From: Sphaerolaimus hirsutus
Taxonomy: Eukaryota; Nematoda; Chromadorea; Monhysterida; Sphaerolaimidae
Reading direction: 5' to 3'
Length of the DNA: 64,000 bases
Assembly (NCBI GenBank): GCA_964036195.1
Contig: OZ038457.1
Location: forward strand, 21,789,147 to 21,853,146
Position 1 is the first letter of the stretch. Every line of letters starts with the position of its first letter. Shown here piece by piece: positions 12,381 to 22,353 of this stretch. The notes beneath the pieces are model-generated. The model did not search any database, had not been told where the DNA came from, and saw nothing but the letters and a program-made list of their open reading frames with translations. Position numbers and translations under genes: made by a program.

Positions 12381-12627
12381 CTCGGTCTAATGGAAGGTGA
12401 CGTGGCCCTAATGCAACAACTAGTCACCCTGCGCGGCCGCATCGATTTACTTCGCTCCGAACAACAACATCATCAGAACGCCGCCGCCATGCCGCTGTCC
12501 AACCTGTGCGCGTCCGGCGTGAGCGACTTCGAGCTGACCGACGATGAAATTGAGAATGATGATGCGGGGACTGAGAATGGATGTGGGTCTACTGTGCCCC
12601 CGAGTGAGGGAAGCGTTGAGAATAGTG
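12381..12627 (+). CDS. Serine-rich adaptor-like protein, exon n-2
   Basis: This is the first recognised exon of a gene whose three 3'-most exons join in phase to 280 codons plus stop. It follows a C-rich acceptor (CCCTCTCAG) and ends at GTGAGT in phase 1. It encodes a short helical segment (LMEGDVALMQQLVTLRGRID), then an acidic patch (ELTDDEIENDD). The segment recalls the LDxxLLxQLxxLNExI core of LURAP1/FAM89 leucine-repeat adaptors, cytoskeletal adaptor proteins, but the match is from memory and weak. The frame is open at the acceptor, so an upstream exon should hold the true start; the internal ATG at 12390 is probably not it. Confidence 0.65.
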
Positions 12628-12695
12628 GTGAGTGGGGGTTTTGGGGTTGGGAGAGTTTCAAGTGGTGTGAGTTCTGATGGTCTGGGGGTAGTCTT

Positions 12696-12828
12696 AGACC
12701 CTGTTAAATGTCATGCGGAGTGTAAAATGTCATGATAAATATCAAACAACCAGTAAAAATAGTGACTTGTTACATGATTTTTACATGATCTTGACATTTT
12801 GCATGACATTTGACATTTGACAGGGTCT
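12696..12828. repeat. Family B MITE
   Basis: TIRs AGACCCTGT...ACAGGGTCT with TGTCATG repeats inside. It lies in intron n-2 of the adaptor-like gene. Confidence 0.7.
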
Positions 12829-12906
12829 GGTTGTGGCAATAATAGGTTTACTTCTCACTTCATTACCTGTATTTATCACTTACGGTATATTTTTTTTGCA
12901 ACTGGC

Positions 12907-13071
12907 GGCAGTCCCGCACCCTGTAAAGTGTCAAATGTCATGTAAAACGTCATACAAATTTGTCAAATGTCACTTACAAAAATCAAAAGTTCAGTAATTT
13001 TTTCCTTCTTTTAATTGACATTTTACAAGACATTTGACACTTTACTTTACACTTTAGAGTGTGCGGGACTG
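12907..13071. repeat. Family B MITE, complete
   Basis: Left end GGCAGTCCCGCACCCTGTAA, right end GTGCGGGACTG. The interior has the family core TCAAAAGTTCAGTAA. Second B copy in the same intron. Confidence 0.75.
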
Positions 13072-13241
13072 TTCCCTGTACTTTAACACTTACCAATGTT
13101 CTTGTCACTTCCCACTTTAAAATCAGCCCGATCTCGCTATAACTCCCCGTTCAAAACGCAATAAACCTTGCTCCAAACTGTAACAACCTTCCACCCCCAT
13201 CCCCTCCACTCAAATAAACCCCCCACCCCCAAAATTCACAG

Positions 13242-13525
13242 CAATCAGCAGCGGTCCAATCACTCGCACCCCAGTGGGTCAGACAATCACCCAAATCACC
13301 GTCAACGACAGTTTACCGAGGCACTTTAACAAGTTGCAACTTAGACCCAATGAAGTTGGGCAAAGTGCCAATTTTGATGCTGACCAAATGGCCAATGAGC
13401 AACGCTTGAGCAGGAGGTACTTCAGCAGGCAAAATTCCGTCCTGAGGATACCTATTGCTCCTTCTAAAAGGCGGAGTCCTGGTGCCAGGGGTCTCTGCAT
13501 GCAGAACAGAAGGACCGTCGATTTT
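13242..13525 (+). CDS. Serine-rich adaptor-like protein, exon n-1
   Basis: Acceptor TTCACAG, entering in phase 1 (the junction codon is alanine); donor GTGAGT, phase 0. It encodes about 95 residues with an LPRHFNKLQ stretch, then a basic part (RLSRRYF, SKRRSPGARG, QNRR) suggesting a phosphorylated or protein-binding tail. No enzyme motif is seen. Confidence 0.65.
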
Positions 13526-13563
13526 GTGAGTTTTGAGGATTTTGGATTTTGGGATAGCGCCTG

Positions 13564-13743
13564 CACACATTAGTTTTCAACTGAAATTTCAGAAACTCAT
13601 AAATTAGCCATGAATGTATTTGAGTTTACTGGAATTAGCTATTCTTATCAACTGTAGTTGATGGACATATCATTCTGGTAAACTCAAATGCATTCAAAAC
13701 TGATTTATTAGTTTTCAATTTTCGGTTGAAAACTAGTGTGTGT
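13564..13743. repeat. Family C MITE
   Basis: Arms GCACACATTAGTTTTCAACT and its complement, with ACTCAAATGCATT and CAACTGTAGTTGATGGACAT inside. It lies in the last intron of the adaptor-like gene. Confidence 0.7.
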
Positions 13744-13799
13744 AGAGCTAAGTTAAGAATTTTTAGGGTAGCTTCGAGTCGATCCGTCTAGACACGGTT

Positions 13800-13960
13800 T
13801 GCAACCGAATTTTCCAAAACATATACCTAAATCAGCATTGAAGACATTTGAGTTTACCGAAATGTGGACTCCTGTCAACTGCTGTTGATGAATATCCAAA
13901 TTTGTTCATTCGATAAAAACTCAAATGTTTTTAAAGCGGGAGTCAATTCCGCAAGTTGAA
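13800..13960. repeat. Family C MITE, diverged
   Basis: Contains TTTGAGTTTACCGAAATG, a CAACTGCTGTTGATG centre and AACTCAAATG. Edges are approximate. Confidence 0.55.
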
Positions 13961-14140
13961 AAGTAAAAAATCAATTTTGAAGTGAGAAGCGAAATTTTTT
14001 AATGAAAAGCAAATTTATAAGTGAAAAAAGGTTAAATGAATAGAATTTATAAGTGAAAAGTTGAATATACTTTTAAGTAGATTCTAAAAATAGTTTTCTT
14101 ATTCCCCCTTTTTAACCCCCCATTCACCCCCCCCCCACAG

Positions 14141-14452
14141 TCCATCATGGAGCACGAGCACACGCACAACCTGACCGCAACCTCCACGGGCACCACTCGT
14201 TCCTGGTCGTCAACGTGCAGCGGCGCCAGCACGACCAACTCGAGCAGCTCCAGCACCAGCCCCAGGTCCACCGAGCTCGGCGTCGACAAGAAGGAGGTTC
14301 AAGGAAGGTTGCCAAATGGGAGGCAAGTTAGGAGGCGACCCGTTTCTGCTCTGGTGCATTTGAGCGATGCCAGTGTGGATAGTGGATTTGGAGTGGGTCA
14401 CAATGTGGGAGGTTCTGATGGGGCTGATGAGTCGTTTGAGGTTTTTGTGTAG
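14141..14452 (+). CDS. Serine-rich adaptor-like protein, terminal exon
   Basis: Acceptor after a strong C tract (CCCCCCACAG), phase 0; stop TAG at 14450-14452. It encodes 103 residues: a serine/threonine-rich tract (SSSSSTS), basic KK/RRR pieces and an acidic end (ESFEVFV). The clean phase across all three exons and the open C-terminus support a real gene. The last residues could be a PDZ ligand, but that is speculation. Confidence 0.65.
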   Translation, partial: SIMEHEHTHNLTATSTGTTRSWSSTCSGASTTNSSSSSTSPRSTELGVDKKEVQGRLPNGRQVRRRPVSALVHLSDASVDSGFGVGHNVGGSDGADESFEVFV

Positions 14453-14674
14453 GTTGTGATTGGAGGTTGTTTTTTGAGGGGTGTTTAACTGTAATGTGAA
14501 GGTTTGAATGGATGTATATATTGTTGTAGTATGGTGATCTGATCACCTGCTTGATTCACCCCAAAATACCATACATACATTCAAGCACTCATGGTAAAGT
14601 TTCAGTATTAACATGTGTGATTGCGTACTGCCCATATTCTATGTCACAATATTGATGGTAAGGTTGCTATACTC

Positions 14675-14840
14675 CACTGACTGCACACTTTACAATGAAA
14701 TCTACCATATCACATCTGAATAAAAAACTAAAAATGTTATTTTTCATCACATTTTGTTTGTTTTTGGTGTGTATTTACTTTTTGATGTGACTTTATTCAT
14801 TAAAATACGGTAGCATTCTTTGTATGACATTCAATCCGAG
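14675..14840 (+). repeat. Family T conserved block
   Basis: CTGACTGCACACTTTACAAT, then TTTATTCATTAAAATACGG, TAGCATTC and TTTGTATG. Copies at 55227 and 61675 keep the order and spacing roughly, and 34555 keeps the second half. Confidence 0.55.
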
Positions 14841-15687
14841 TCGTGCGTTTTGTCTTTTATGTTGCTCATTGTGAAATTTTTATGATTAAGACAACATTTG
14901 TAAATATTAACATTCAATTGTGAAAGAATGTTCATTTGACACGGCATTTTTTGCTCCAGCTTTCAAGGTTTCATCCATTTGATACACAATATTTTTCGAA
15001 ATGCACCATATTTGTTAATTGCACAATATTATTTACTTATGTATTTATACTTTATGACTGTTAATTTTTGAATAATCCCACAGAAACTGTCATTGAGCAA
15101 TGAAAAATTGCTTTCATAATATTTACAAAACATGATCTTAAATAAACGCTTATTGGGGATTATTCAAGCATTTACAGTATGTATAAATTTGTTATATATA
15201 TGGTATCCTAATCAATAGCCTCTGACTAGATGTTTCCATTGTCACGTGAATTTGGGTATACTTTTATACGTTCCTCAGTCCACATTTCATGATATTTATG
15301 GGTCGCACACTTTTTTATCATATACCTATTATATGTTATCATATTGACACCAAGATATACTGAATATAATAAACGACAAAAACTGTTTGGCAAACTATCA
15401 ATATGTTTGTATAAAAATAGCATTTCAATACATCAAAATAAGTACAAAAATTGGTAAAATTTCTGAAAAACCTATCGCGCTAGCACAGAATGCAATATCT
15501 GTTAATGACCGTTTTGTTTGACCATCCCTTATCTAGTTTCAAATTTCCGTTTGCACACAGCCGCTGGGCGCCAGGTGTTCATGGCGCCAGGAATGGCGCC
15601 ATGAACACGCCAATTCGCCTACGCACACAACTGGAATTTCCAAAACTGATACCTAGATCTGTTTTCAACTCATTGGAGTTTTTACCA

Positions 15688-16183
15688 CATAGTTGTTAAA
15701 ACGTATTTACGTTTACTCGATAAATACGGATACTCGAGTACTGCGTAAATACGTTTACGTTTCCTCCCGAAAAAAAATACTGGTACTCACTTACTCACGT
15801 ACCTTTTGAAAGTACGCGAATACAGAAAACGTATCTCAAACTGGCTTTTTATAGGTTTTTAAGGCATAAATACAAAGGCGAGAAATGCTAATAACAGGGA
15901 CAAAATATCCAAAATAGCAGAAAATAGGCCAAAACAAATTAACTAGTGTATTTGATGGTGAAACAGTTTGAAAATTAGTGATTTTGAGCGAAAATTGGGG
16001 CAAAATTTGTCAAAAATACCCACTTTTACGTTCACCTGGGACAAAAGTAATTTACTCACGTTTACTCATGAGTAATAGTAAAAATAATATACTTTACGTT
16101 TTCTGTACTCACCTGTGAGTAAAAAATAAATAAATTATGTTTACGTTTACTTTCATCAAAGTTCAGTACTTTTAACAACTCTG
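15688..16183. mobile_element. Family K, hAT-like MITE
   Basis: TIRs CATAGTTGTTAAAA and TTTTAACAACTCTG. Flanking 8-mers TTTTACCA (15680-15687) and GTTTACCA (16184-16191) match at seven of eight bases, fitting a hAT target duplication. Confidence 0.65.
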
Positions 16184-16230
16184 GTTTACCACGACGAATT
16201 ATTTTTGATCTTTGTCGTGTCAGCTCTGAG

Positions 16231-16381
16231 GGCAGTTTCAGGCCCTGCAAAATGCCCTGTAAAGTAGTCATGTAAATGTAAATGTCATTCCAGGTGATGT
16301 AAAATGCCCTGGAAAATAGCAAACAAAAGGCATGGCATTTGACATTTTACAGGGCATTCTACAGGGTCTGGGAATGGCACC
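16231..16381. repeat. Family B MITE
   Basis: Left GGCAGTTTCAGGCCCTG, right CAGGGTCTGGGAATGGCACC. It sits inside the family C composite. Confidence 0.7.
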
Positions 16382-18210
16382 TGATCTTCTCATTCAGGTA
16401 AACTCAAATGTGTTTAAAATCAATTTATAAGTTTTGGAAATTTCAGTTGTCAACTTGAATGCGTAGGGCCAATGGGATGGTTATGTACATTGCATGCTGC
16501 GCCAATTTTTATGGCGTTTTAATGGCGCTAGCAGATGCACCTGCGCATATGTTGGGAGTTTGGATTTCAGCTCGCCATATTGGGTTCCATTGGAGGTTGT
16601 GTTGGAAAAAGAACATAACGAAAATGTTGTTTTTTTAAATTTTTTTGATTGGTTCACATTTCTTCAATGCCATTTAGATGTTTTGAAATAGAATATGCTT
16701 TTTTTGGAAGATTTATTAGGGTACGATGCAATCATAATTTTCAAAAATTAGTTTTTCCACGTTTAGGTACTCCCTTGAGCTGGATTGAAGATTCGCAAGA
16801 AAATCCTCCCATCTCATTAAAACGCAAAAAGAACCAAAAAATGATTATTCGAAAATTACCAGAGAACGCCGTCAAAATTGTCTGACAAATAGGTATACAT
16901 ACAGCCGCATATAATTATTTGAATTTGTTTTCTCTTAAAAAAACGAAAATTAATCTCCTCACAGAAAATAAAATAAAAATTTCTCATCCGCTCTGTAGAA
17001 TAATCGGGAAAAATAAAATAAAATTTTCCCCCGAAAAGCTTCCCATCGATAATTGCAGCTGGGCGCAAAAATGCGTCAGCCAGCTTTTTGCCCCGACAAA
17101 TGGAATTGAATTGTCAATTTTTGAAGTAGAATAGGTAGCTGGATTAAGATTTGTGACCGTATGCTTTTAAATATGTGAAATAGCTCAGAAACATTTTTTG
17201 ACGTGTTTTCGTGGATTTCTTAGTTCCATTATATTCACGAACAGGTCTGAAAAGTCTATTAGGTAATAAAAATATAACTTCTGAAGAAAGAAAAAACAAA
17301 ACTATCCAATTTTTAAAAAAAGAAACAAAGAAATATATACCTACACAAATTAGCTATAGAATATAATACCTAGCTAAATAAATTAACTGTAGCGTTGACC
17401 CCCAAGTGCATACGCAAACTTAGTCTATAAATTCATTATTTTCTGGTGACTGGAAATTTTTGAAAATTTTCCTGAAAAAAAATAACATCATTTTATGCGA
17501 TCTTCACAATCCCTTTTTAGACTTGCACTTGACAAAAAAAAGAATATAAAAATTGGCACAAAATGATATCAATTATCAAATTCCCAAACTTCACAAATTT
17601 TCTCTTTATAGAAAGTAATTACAAGTCACAGAGTGAGCTTGCGCAGGCACTAACGAATAAAAAACTATAACACCTCCTTAAAAAAGCCCCCCAAAATTAC
17701 CAAAAATGCACGGCGGCGTCTACACTGGCAGTCCATCAGGTGAGAAATTTCATAAGCCCGACACTTTTGTCGGGTAACCCGATTCACTGTGGCAAAAATC
17801 GCACGCTGCCCGATTCGGGCTTCTGGCTGATGTAACGTGAAGATTCTAAAAAGTGAATTGGGCAGCGTGTAGATTTTTTTTTGTACCATGACTCCTCGAA
17901 AGAATACAGGTTTTTTAAAAGAAAACGGTTTATAAAATATTTTGACATATTGAAAGTTTTGACACGTGATATCTTTCCCCATCTCGGAGGGGGTTATTTG
18001 AGGGAGGGGAGTTTCTTTTTCCTCACCCAGCTAGATGTTAGGACTTAGGAGTAATTCTAAGGTTTTTTTTCAAGGGAAGCTTATTTGTGGGTTTATAGCA
18101 ACTATTGAAGCGGTAACTAATCGAGAGTTTACGGTAACCTAAGTACCTAACTAAAATGAATCTGATAAGCCCCCAAAAATGTCACCCCAATTAGGTAAAT
18201 CCCTCCCCAG

Positions 18211-18380
18211 GAAGCACAATAGAACTGGGCGGGGTGACGCAAAACCAACACGAAGACATCAATGCGAATCACAATCAGAATCAAAATCAAACTTTGGCAC
18301 AGAGCCAAAATCATGGCCATAATGTGCGGATCACGGATAAAGCCGATTTCGACTTGGGTTCTGACACACAGCAAAAACAG
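18211..18380 (+). CDS. MEC-2/stomatin-like protein, N-terminal exon
   Basis: Acceptor CCCTCCCCAG; entry in phase 1; a possible donor is CAG/GTTCGT at 18381. It encodes an Asn/Gln/His-rich cytoplasmic N-terminus (NANHNQNQNQ), then an ADFDLGSD patch. MEC-2 proteins have long low-complexity N-termini before the membrane hairpin, so content fits. The last codons (from about 18367) belong to a MITE that fills the next intron. Nothing upstream with a start codon was found. Confidence 0.5.
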
Positions 18381-18664
18381 GTTCGTGAAGTGTGTGGAAG
18401 TGCGCTCTGTGAAGACACTTCCACTCACTTCCACACACTTCACGAAGTTTTCGGTGAAGTGTCTTCCACTCACTTCACCTAGCTTCACGAAGGCCGAAAT
18501 ACGTGAAGTGCACTTCACGAACCTTTGCAGCATACTTCGCATGGTTCGTGAAGTGCCGTGAAGCATCTGGAATCCAGTGAAGTGTCTTCACGCCGACATT
18601 GCGCGTCTGCGTGAAGTCACTTCAGGACACTTCACCGCGCATCACAGACCCATTTTTTGCTGTG
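18367..18664 (+). mobile_element. Family L MITE inside the stomatin gene
   Basis: 298 bp with TIRs CACAGCAAAAA/TTTTTGCTGTG and a 3-bp duplication ACA (18364-18366 and 18665-18667). The interior carries GAAGTGTGTGG and TTCACGAA motifs as at 7072. It separates two coding pieces that would be in one frame without it. Confidence 0.7.
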
Positions 18665-18675
18665 ACAGGATGGAG

Positions 18676-18730
18676 ATCGCCAAAGTTGAAAGGCCCAGTC
18701 AGCAGTATGGATATAATCCTAATCCCAATG
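18676..18730 (+). CDS. MEC-2/stomatin-like protein, exon 2
   Basis: Encodes IAKVERPSQQYGYNPNPN, then one base of the next codon. Its donor GTGTTT gives phase 1, which matches exon 19464 (G + AT gives Asp). Phase 0 entry needs the acceptor GATGGAG at 18673-18675; the stronger-looking GTGACAG at 18668 would need a phase-2 partner. The start is therefore uncertain by a few residues. Confidence 0.5.
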
Positions 18731-18749
18731 GTGTTTTTTTGGTGACACT

Positions 18750-19040
18750 TAGGGTGTCAACAAAATTTTTTTACGGAAAACGGAAACGGAAATTTTTTTG
18801 CACTTGCCAGAAAACAGAAACGGAAAAATATTTGCACTTGCCGGAAAACGGAATGGAAAACGGCAAAAAATTTGCTTGCGGAAAGTGGAAAACGGAAAAT
18901 GGAAAGAATTTTGCCTGCGGAAAAGCGGAAATGGAAACAAATTTGCACTTGCCGGAAACGGAAAAAAATTCGCGCTTGCCGGAAAACGGAATGGAAACGG
19001 AAAAAAAATTGCCTGCGGAAAACGGAAATTTGACACCCTA
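18750..19040 (+). mobile_element. hAT-like MITE with minisatellite interior
   Basis: TIRs TAGGGTGTCAA/TTGACACCCTA and a perfect 8-bp duplication GTGACACT (18742-18749 and 19041-19048). The interior is an imperfect tandem repeat of CGGAAA with TTTGCACTTGCCGGAAA units. It lies in an intron of the stomatin gene. Confidence 0.85.
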
Positions 19041-19463
19041 GTGACACTGTGACAAAATGCTGGATATTTTGTAAAATTTACTTTCTTGGAAAGTCAACCG
19101 AAAATTTCTGAGCTTTAAATACGTATAGGTACCTAAATTAAGGTGTAAAAACACAACAGATTTGTTGCTTATGATGATCCCAAATATTTTCAATAAGTTT
19201 CTAAGCTTTCACATTTTTTTCGCATGTTAATTGTCAGACTGCACACTGTGCAGAAAAAAAATGTTTTCGAAACATTTTGGTGACCATTCTGCGAGTGGAC
19301 AAGTGACAATGACTTCACATGTCACTTACAAGTTAACTTGTCAACTTACTTGTAAATTAAAACTTCATTCACACTTAAATACAACTTTTCTTGTCACTTG
19401 TTTGTCACATGTAGAATTGTCCCTCGTCACATTATGTCACAAAAACGTGCAATTTTACTTCAG

Positions 19464-19564
19464 ATGAGGACGAAAGCATGGGGTGCTGCGCTGCATTTCT
19501 CACTGTAGTTTCGTGGATACTTGTGGTACTCACATTTCCAATATCAGTTTGTCTTGCATTGAAG
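19464..19564 (+). CDS. MEC-2/stomatin-like protein, membrane-hairpin exon
   Basis: Acceptor ACTTCAG, donor AAG/GTTCGG. It encodes an acidic lead (DEDES), then MGCC and the hydrophobic hairpin WILVVLTFPISVCLALK. In stomatins this segment inserts into the inner leaflet without crossing, leaving both ends cytoplasmic, and the nearby cysteines are possible palmitoylation sites. Position and length match the family. Confidence 0.85.
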
Positions 19565-19767
19565 GTTCGGTTATGTTTACTTTTTTCATTTTTGAGTAAT
19601 TTAGGCATTCAGATGAATAAGTTTGAGTGATAAATTTCGGTTAAAGGTTCACATTCCCATCAAACTAATGTGGAAAAGTTTCAATAATGCTTTGCCAACT
19701 AAAAACGGTGATAAATACCTAAATAAATAAAAAGGTAAAACCCGACAAAACGAATCCAAACCCGCAG

Positions 19768-19811
19768 ATCGTGCAAGAATACGAGCGAGCAGTGATTTTC
19801 CGTCTGGGCAG
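19768..19811 (+). CDS. MEC-2/stomatin-like protein, start of PHB domain
   Basis: A 44-bp exon encoding IVQEYERAVIFRLG plus two bases of Arg. This is the conserved opening of the stomatin/prohibitin-homology (PHB) domain. Acceptor CCCGCAG, donor AG/GTTTCG, phase 2. Confidence 0.9.
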
Positions 19812-20026
19812 GTTTCGTGTCGCGCCAATATTTCGTGCGCAGTGGCGTTCAGTGGGTGGATGGTCATGTTTTTAAATACCCCCCCCTTGAATAATTCCCC
19901 ATAAAAACTAGCTTGTGTGGCCACAATGGTGCAATCATGAGTTTGATACTTGCCGAGCCCTTTTGAAAACTGCTAAAGATCACATTTTTTGTTTCACCGC
20001 TGAATTTTTTTGTTCTGATTGAGGAA

Positions 20027-20432
20027 TACCGTATATCCTCGAATAAGGCCCCAGGGGAGTTATTATTTCGTCAGAAGTTTTGGAGGGGGGAGTTATTCAA
20101 GGGGGATGTTATTCGCGGGAGGGAGTTATTTTTTCCTCAGAGCTTGCACTTTTTCCTTGCGTGAATGAATTCCATCAACTCATGTAATCCAGGTATTAAA
20201 CAGTTCAAAAACAACAAAAACAAGGTTTTTATGCTAACGTTAGTGTTCATCACCATCTGAATCATTCAAATACACGTTGTGGATACACATATAAAATACC
20301 CAGAGGGGGAGTTATTTAGGAGGGGGAGTTATTCAAGGGGAGGAGTTATTTTTTCCTCACCTGGCCAACAGGGGGGAGTTATTCAAGGGTGGTGTTATTC
20401 AAGGGGGAGGACTTATTCAAGGATATACGGTA
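20027..20432. mobile_element. Family A (A2) element
   Basis: Ends TACCGTATATCCTCGAATAA and GGATATACGGTA, with repeated GGGGGAGTTATTCAAGG and ATTATTTCGTCAGAAG inside. The terminal TA could be the target duplication, so Tc1/mariner-like non-autonomous DNA is likely. Confidence 0.75.
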
Positions 20433-20577
20433 TATTATTTCTAGGTAGTTATCAGGATCACAATAATCTAAACAATTGACTTGAATAGTCTCCCATCAAC
20501 TAAATCACGGTCAAAATAGCCTAGCAAAAATATTGCATGGGCACCCTGCCAACTTGCACCATTTCTCAGATCCCTCT

Positions 20578-21376
20578 GGGGCCAGTTCCGCAAGTAGACA
20601 AGTTAAGAGTTAAAAGTTAAGAGTTGAGTTAAAGGTTAAAAGTTGAGTTAAAAGTTAAGAGTTGAGTTAAAAGTTAAAAGTTGAGTCAAAAGTTGAGTTA
20701 AAAGTTAAGAGTTGAGATAAAGGTTAAAAATTGAGTCAAAAGTTGAGTTAAAAGTTAAGAGTTGAGTTAAAGGTTAAAAGTTGAGTCAAAAGTTGAGTTA
20801 AAAGTTAAGAGTTGAGTTAAAGGTTAAAAGTTGAGTCAAAAGTTGAGTTCAATGTTAAGAGTTGAGTTAAAGGTTAAAAGATGAGTTAAAAGTTGATTTA
20901 AAAGACAAATGGGTCATTCGTTGCAGAAGCGCGATACGCTGATCTTCAATCATATTTTGTCCCCTCACAGCCATTTCGAAACAACGTTCGGCGATTTTTT
21001 CTTTTTTTAGCGATAATTTTTTTGGATACGTTATTTTCAAATGACGTGCATACAACATTGGCACCATGCCAGCGAACAGCCGTATCGATACCAATTTCAT
21101 ATTTTTATATTTTATATTTTTTTACCTTCATTTTCCACTTGTCTCTTAACTCTTAACTCAACTCTTAACTCAACTTTTAACTCTTAACTCAACTTTTAAC
21201 CTTTAACTCAACTCTTAACCTTTCACTCAACTTTTAACTTTTCTCTTAAATTTTAACTTTTCTCTTAAACTTTAACTTTTCTCTTAAACTTTAACTTTAC
21301 TCTTAACTCGCCATTTGTCTTTTTACTCAACTCTTAACTTTTAACTCTTAACTTGTCCACTTGCGGAACCGGCACC
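20578..21376. mobile_element. Foldback element with minisatellite arms (family J)
   Basis: Left end GGGGCCAGTTCCGCAAGTAG, right end CCACTTGCGGAACCGGCACC. The left arm (20600-20900) is a tandem array of GAGTTAAAAGTTAA-type units, and the right arm (21130-21360) is the same array inverted. A unique centre separates them. It lies in the stomatin intron whose acceptor looks non-canonical. Confidence 0.8.
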
Positions 21377-21533
21377 TGTTCTCGTAGCAGTCAAACATCA
21401 TTGCAATAGACCTCACATGCCTGCACACTTATCCACAAATAGAATTGGGCCCTGGGCCTCAGTAGCATATATAATACCACCACCCCTGACTGTGGCCATC
21501 TCGCACTCGGTAAATACTGTCGCGTGCACTTTG

Positions 21534-21645
21534 ACTTATGTCTGGCGGGGCCCGTGGCCCAGGTATTTTCTTTGTGGTTCCCTGCACTGATACATACAGG
21601 AAAGTGGATTTGAGGACAATTAGCTTTGATGTGCCCCCACAGGAG
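21534..21645 (+). CDS. MEC-2/stomatin-like protein, PHB exon with odd acceptor
   Basis: Encodes LMSGGARGPGIFFVVPC, TDTYRKVDLRTISF and DVPPQE, the classic stomatin core. To complete the Arg codon from exon 19768 (AG + A) the exon must start at 21534, but the two preceding bases are TG, not AG, and the codon just upstream in frame is TGA. The donor GAG/GTTGGT is normal, phase 0. Protein identity is clear; only the 5' splice junction is doubtful. Confidence 0.88.
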
Positions 21646-22103
21646 GTTGGTTGACTTGACTGGGCACTTTTGGGGTGTAGAATGGAGAGAAGTGAGATTG
21701 GTGTGGAAATTGTTGTGGGAATTTATGTTGTGTGTAATGGCACTGCATAATAATTTGAATAGGAATTTGGTGTGAATTTTGATATTTTTGGAACATAATT
21801 TTTGAAAATATACTTTGGATAAATACATTTGTAATGCCCTACAAAAATACTTTCACTCAGGCACTCGTAGTGTTACTGGACTTATGCAAAATTGATTGTA
21901 AACCATAATACAAAACAAAAAGTCTTTTAACCAAACATCATCAAACAAATAATTTTGACAAAAGTATGACACATTAAAATATGATGTCACTGTAATAGTA
22001 TCATTCAAAATCACCACCAACAGTACATAAATATACCCAACATACCCCCAAAAATACCCAAATAATACCCAGTACCTTCTAAAATCCCCCAAAATACCCC
22101 CAG

Positions 22104-22307
22104 ATCCTGACCAAAGACTCCGTAACAGTGGCAGTAGACGCGGTAGTCTATTTCCGCGTGTCTAACGCAACAGTGTCTGTTACAAACGTGGAAGATGCTC
22201 ACTTGTCCACGAAATTACTGGCGCAAACTACTTTGAGGAACACGTTGGGCACAAAGACTTTGGCTGAGATATTGACTGATAGGGAACAGATTGCTGTGAA
22301 TATGCAG
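22104..22307 (+). CDS. MEC-2/stomatin-like protein, PHB exon
   Basis: 68 codons, phase 0 at both ends, acceptor after ATACCCCCAG and donor GTGGGGGTG. It encodes ILTKDSVTVAVDAVVYFRVS through NVEDAHLSTKLLAQTTLRN to DREQIAVNMQ, near the family consensus. Exon 44537-44740 of the paralogue has the same ends. Confidence 0.95.
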
Positions 22308-22353
22308 GTGGGGGTGTGAGGGGTTTTTTTTTGGGGGGGGGGTAACTTGTGGG

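Larger units (their letters stand above)
15621..16464. mobile_element. Family C element containing K and B insertions
   Basis: Outer ends ACGCACACAACTGGAA and its mirror near 16464 are family C arms. The body is interrupted by K at 15688-16183 and B at 16231-16381. Confidence 0.6.
14453..18210. other. Intergenic DNA with repeats
   Basis: Contains family T (14675), a nested C/K/B composite (15621-16464) and AT-rich DNA from 16470 to 18200 without a recognised exon. The 5' exon of the MEC-2-like gene should lie here or further left. Confidence 0.4.
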
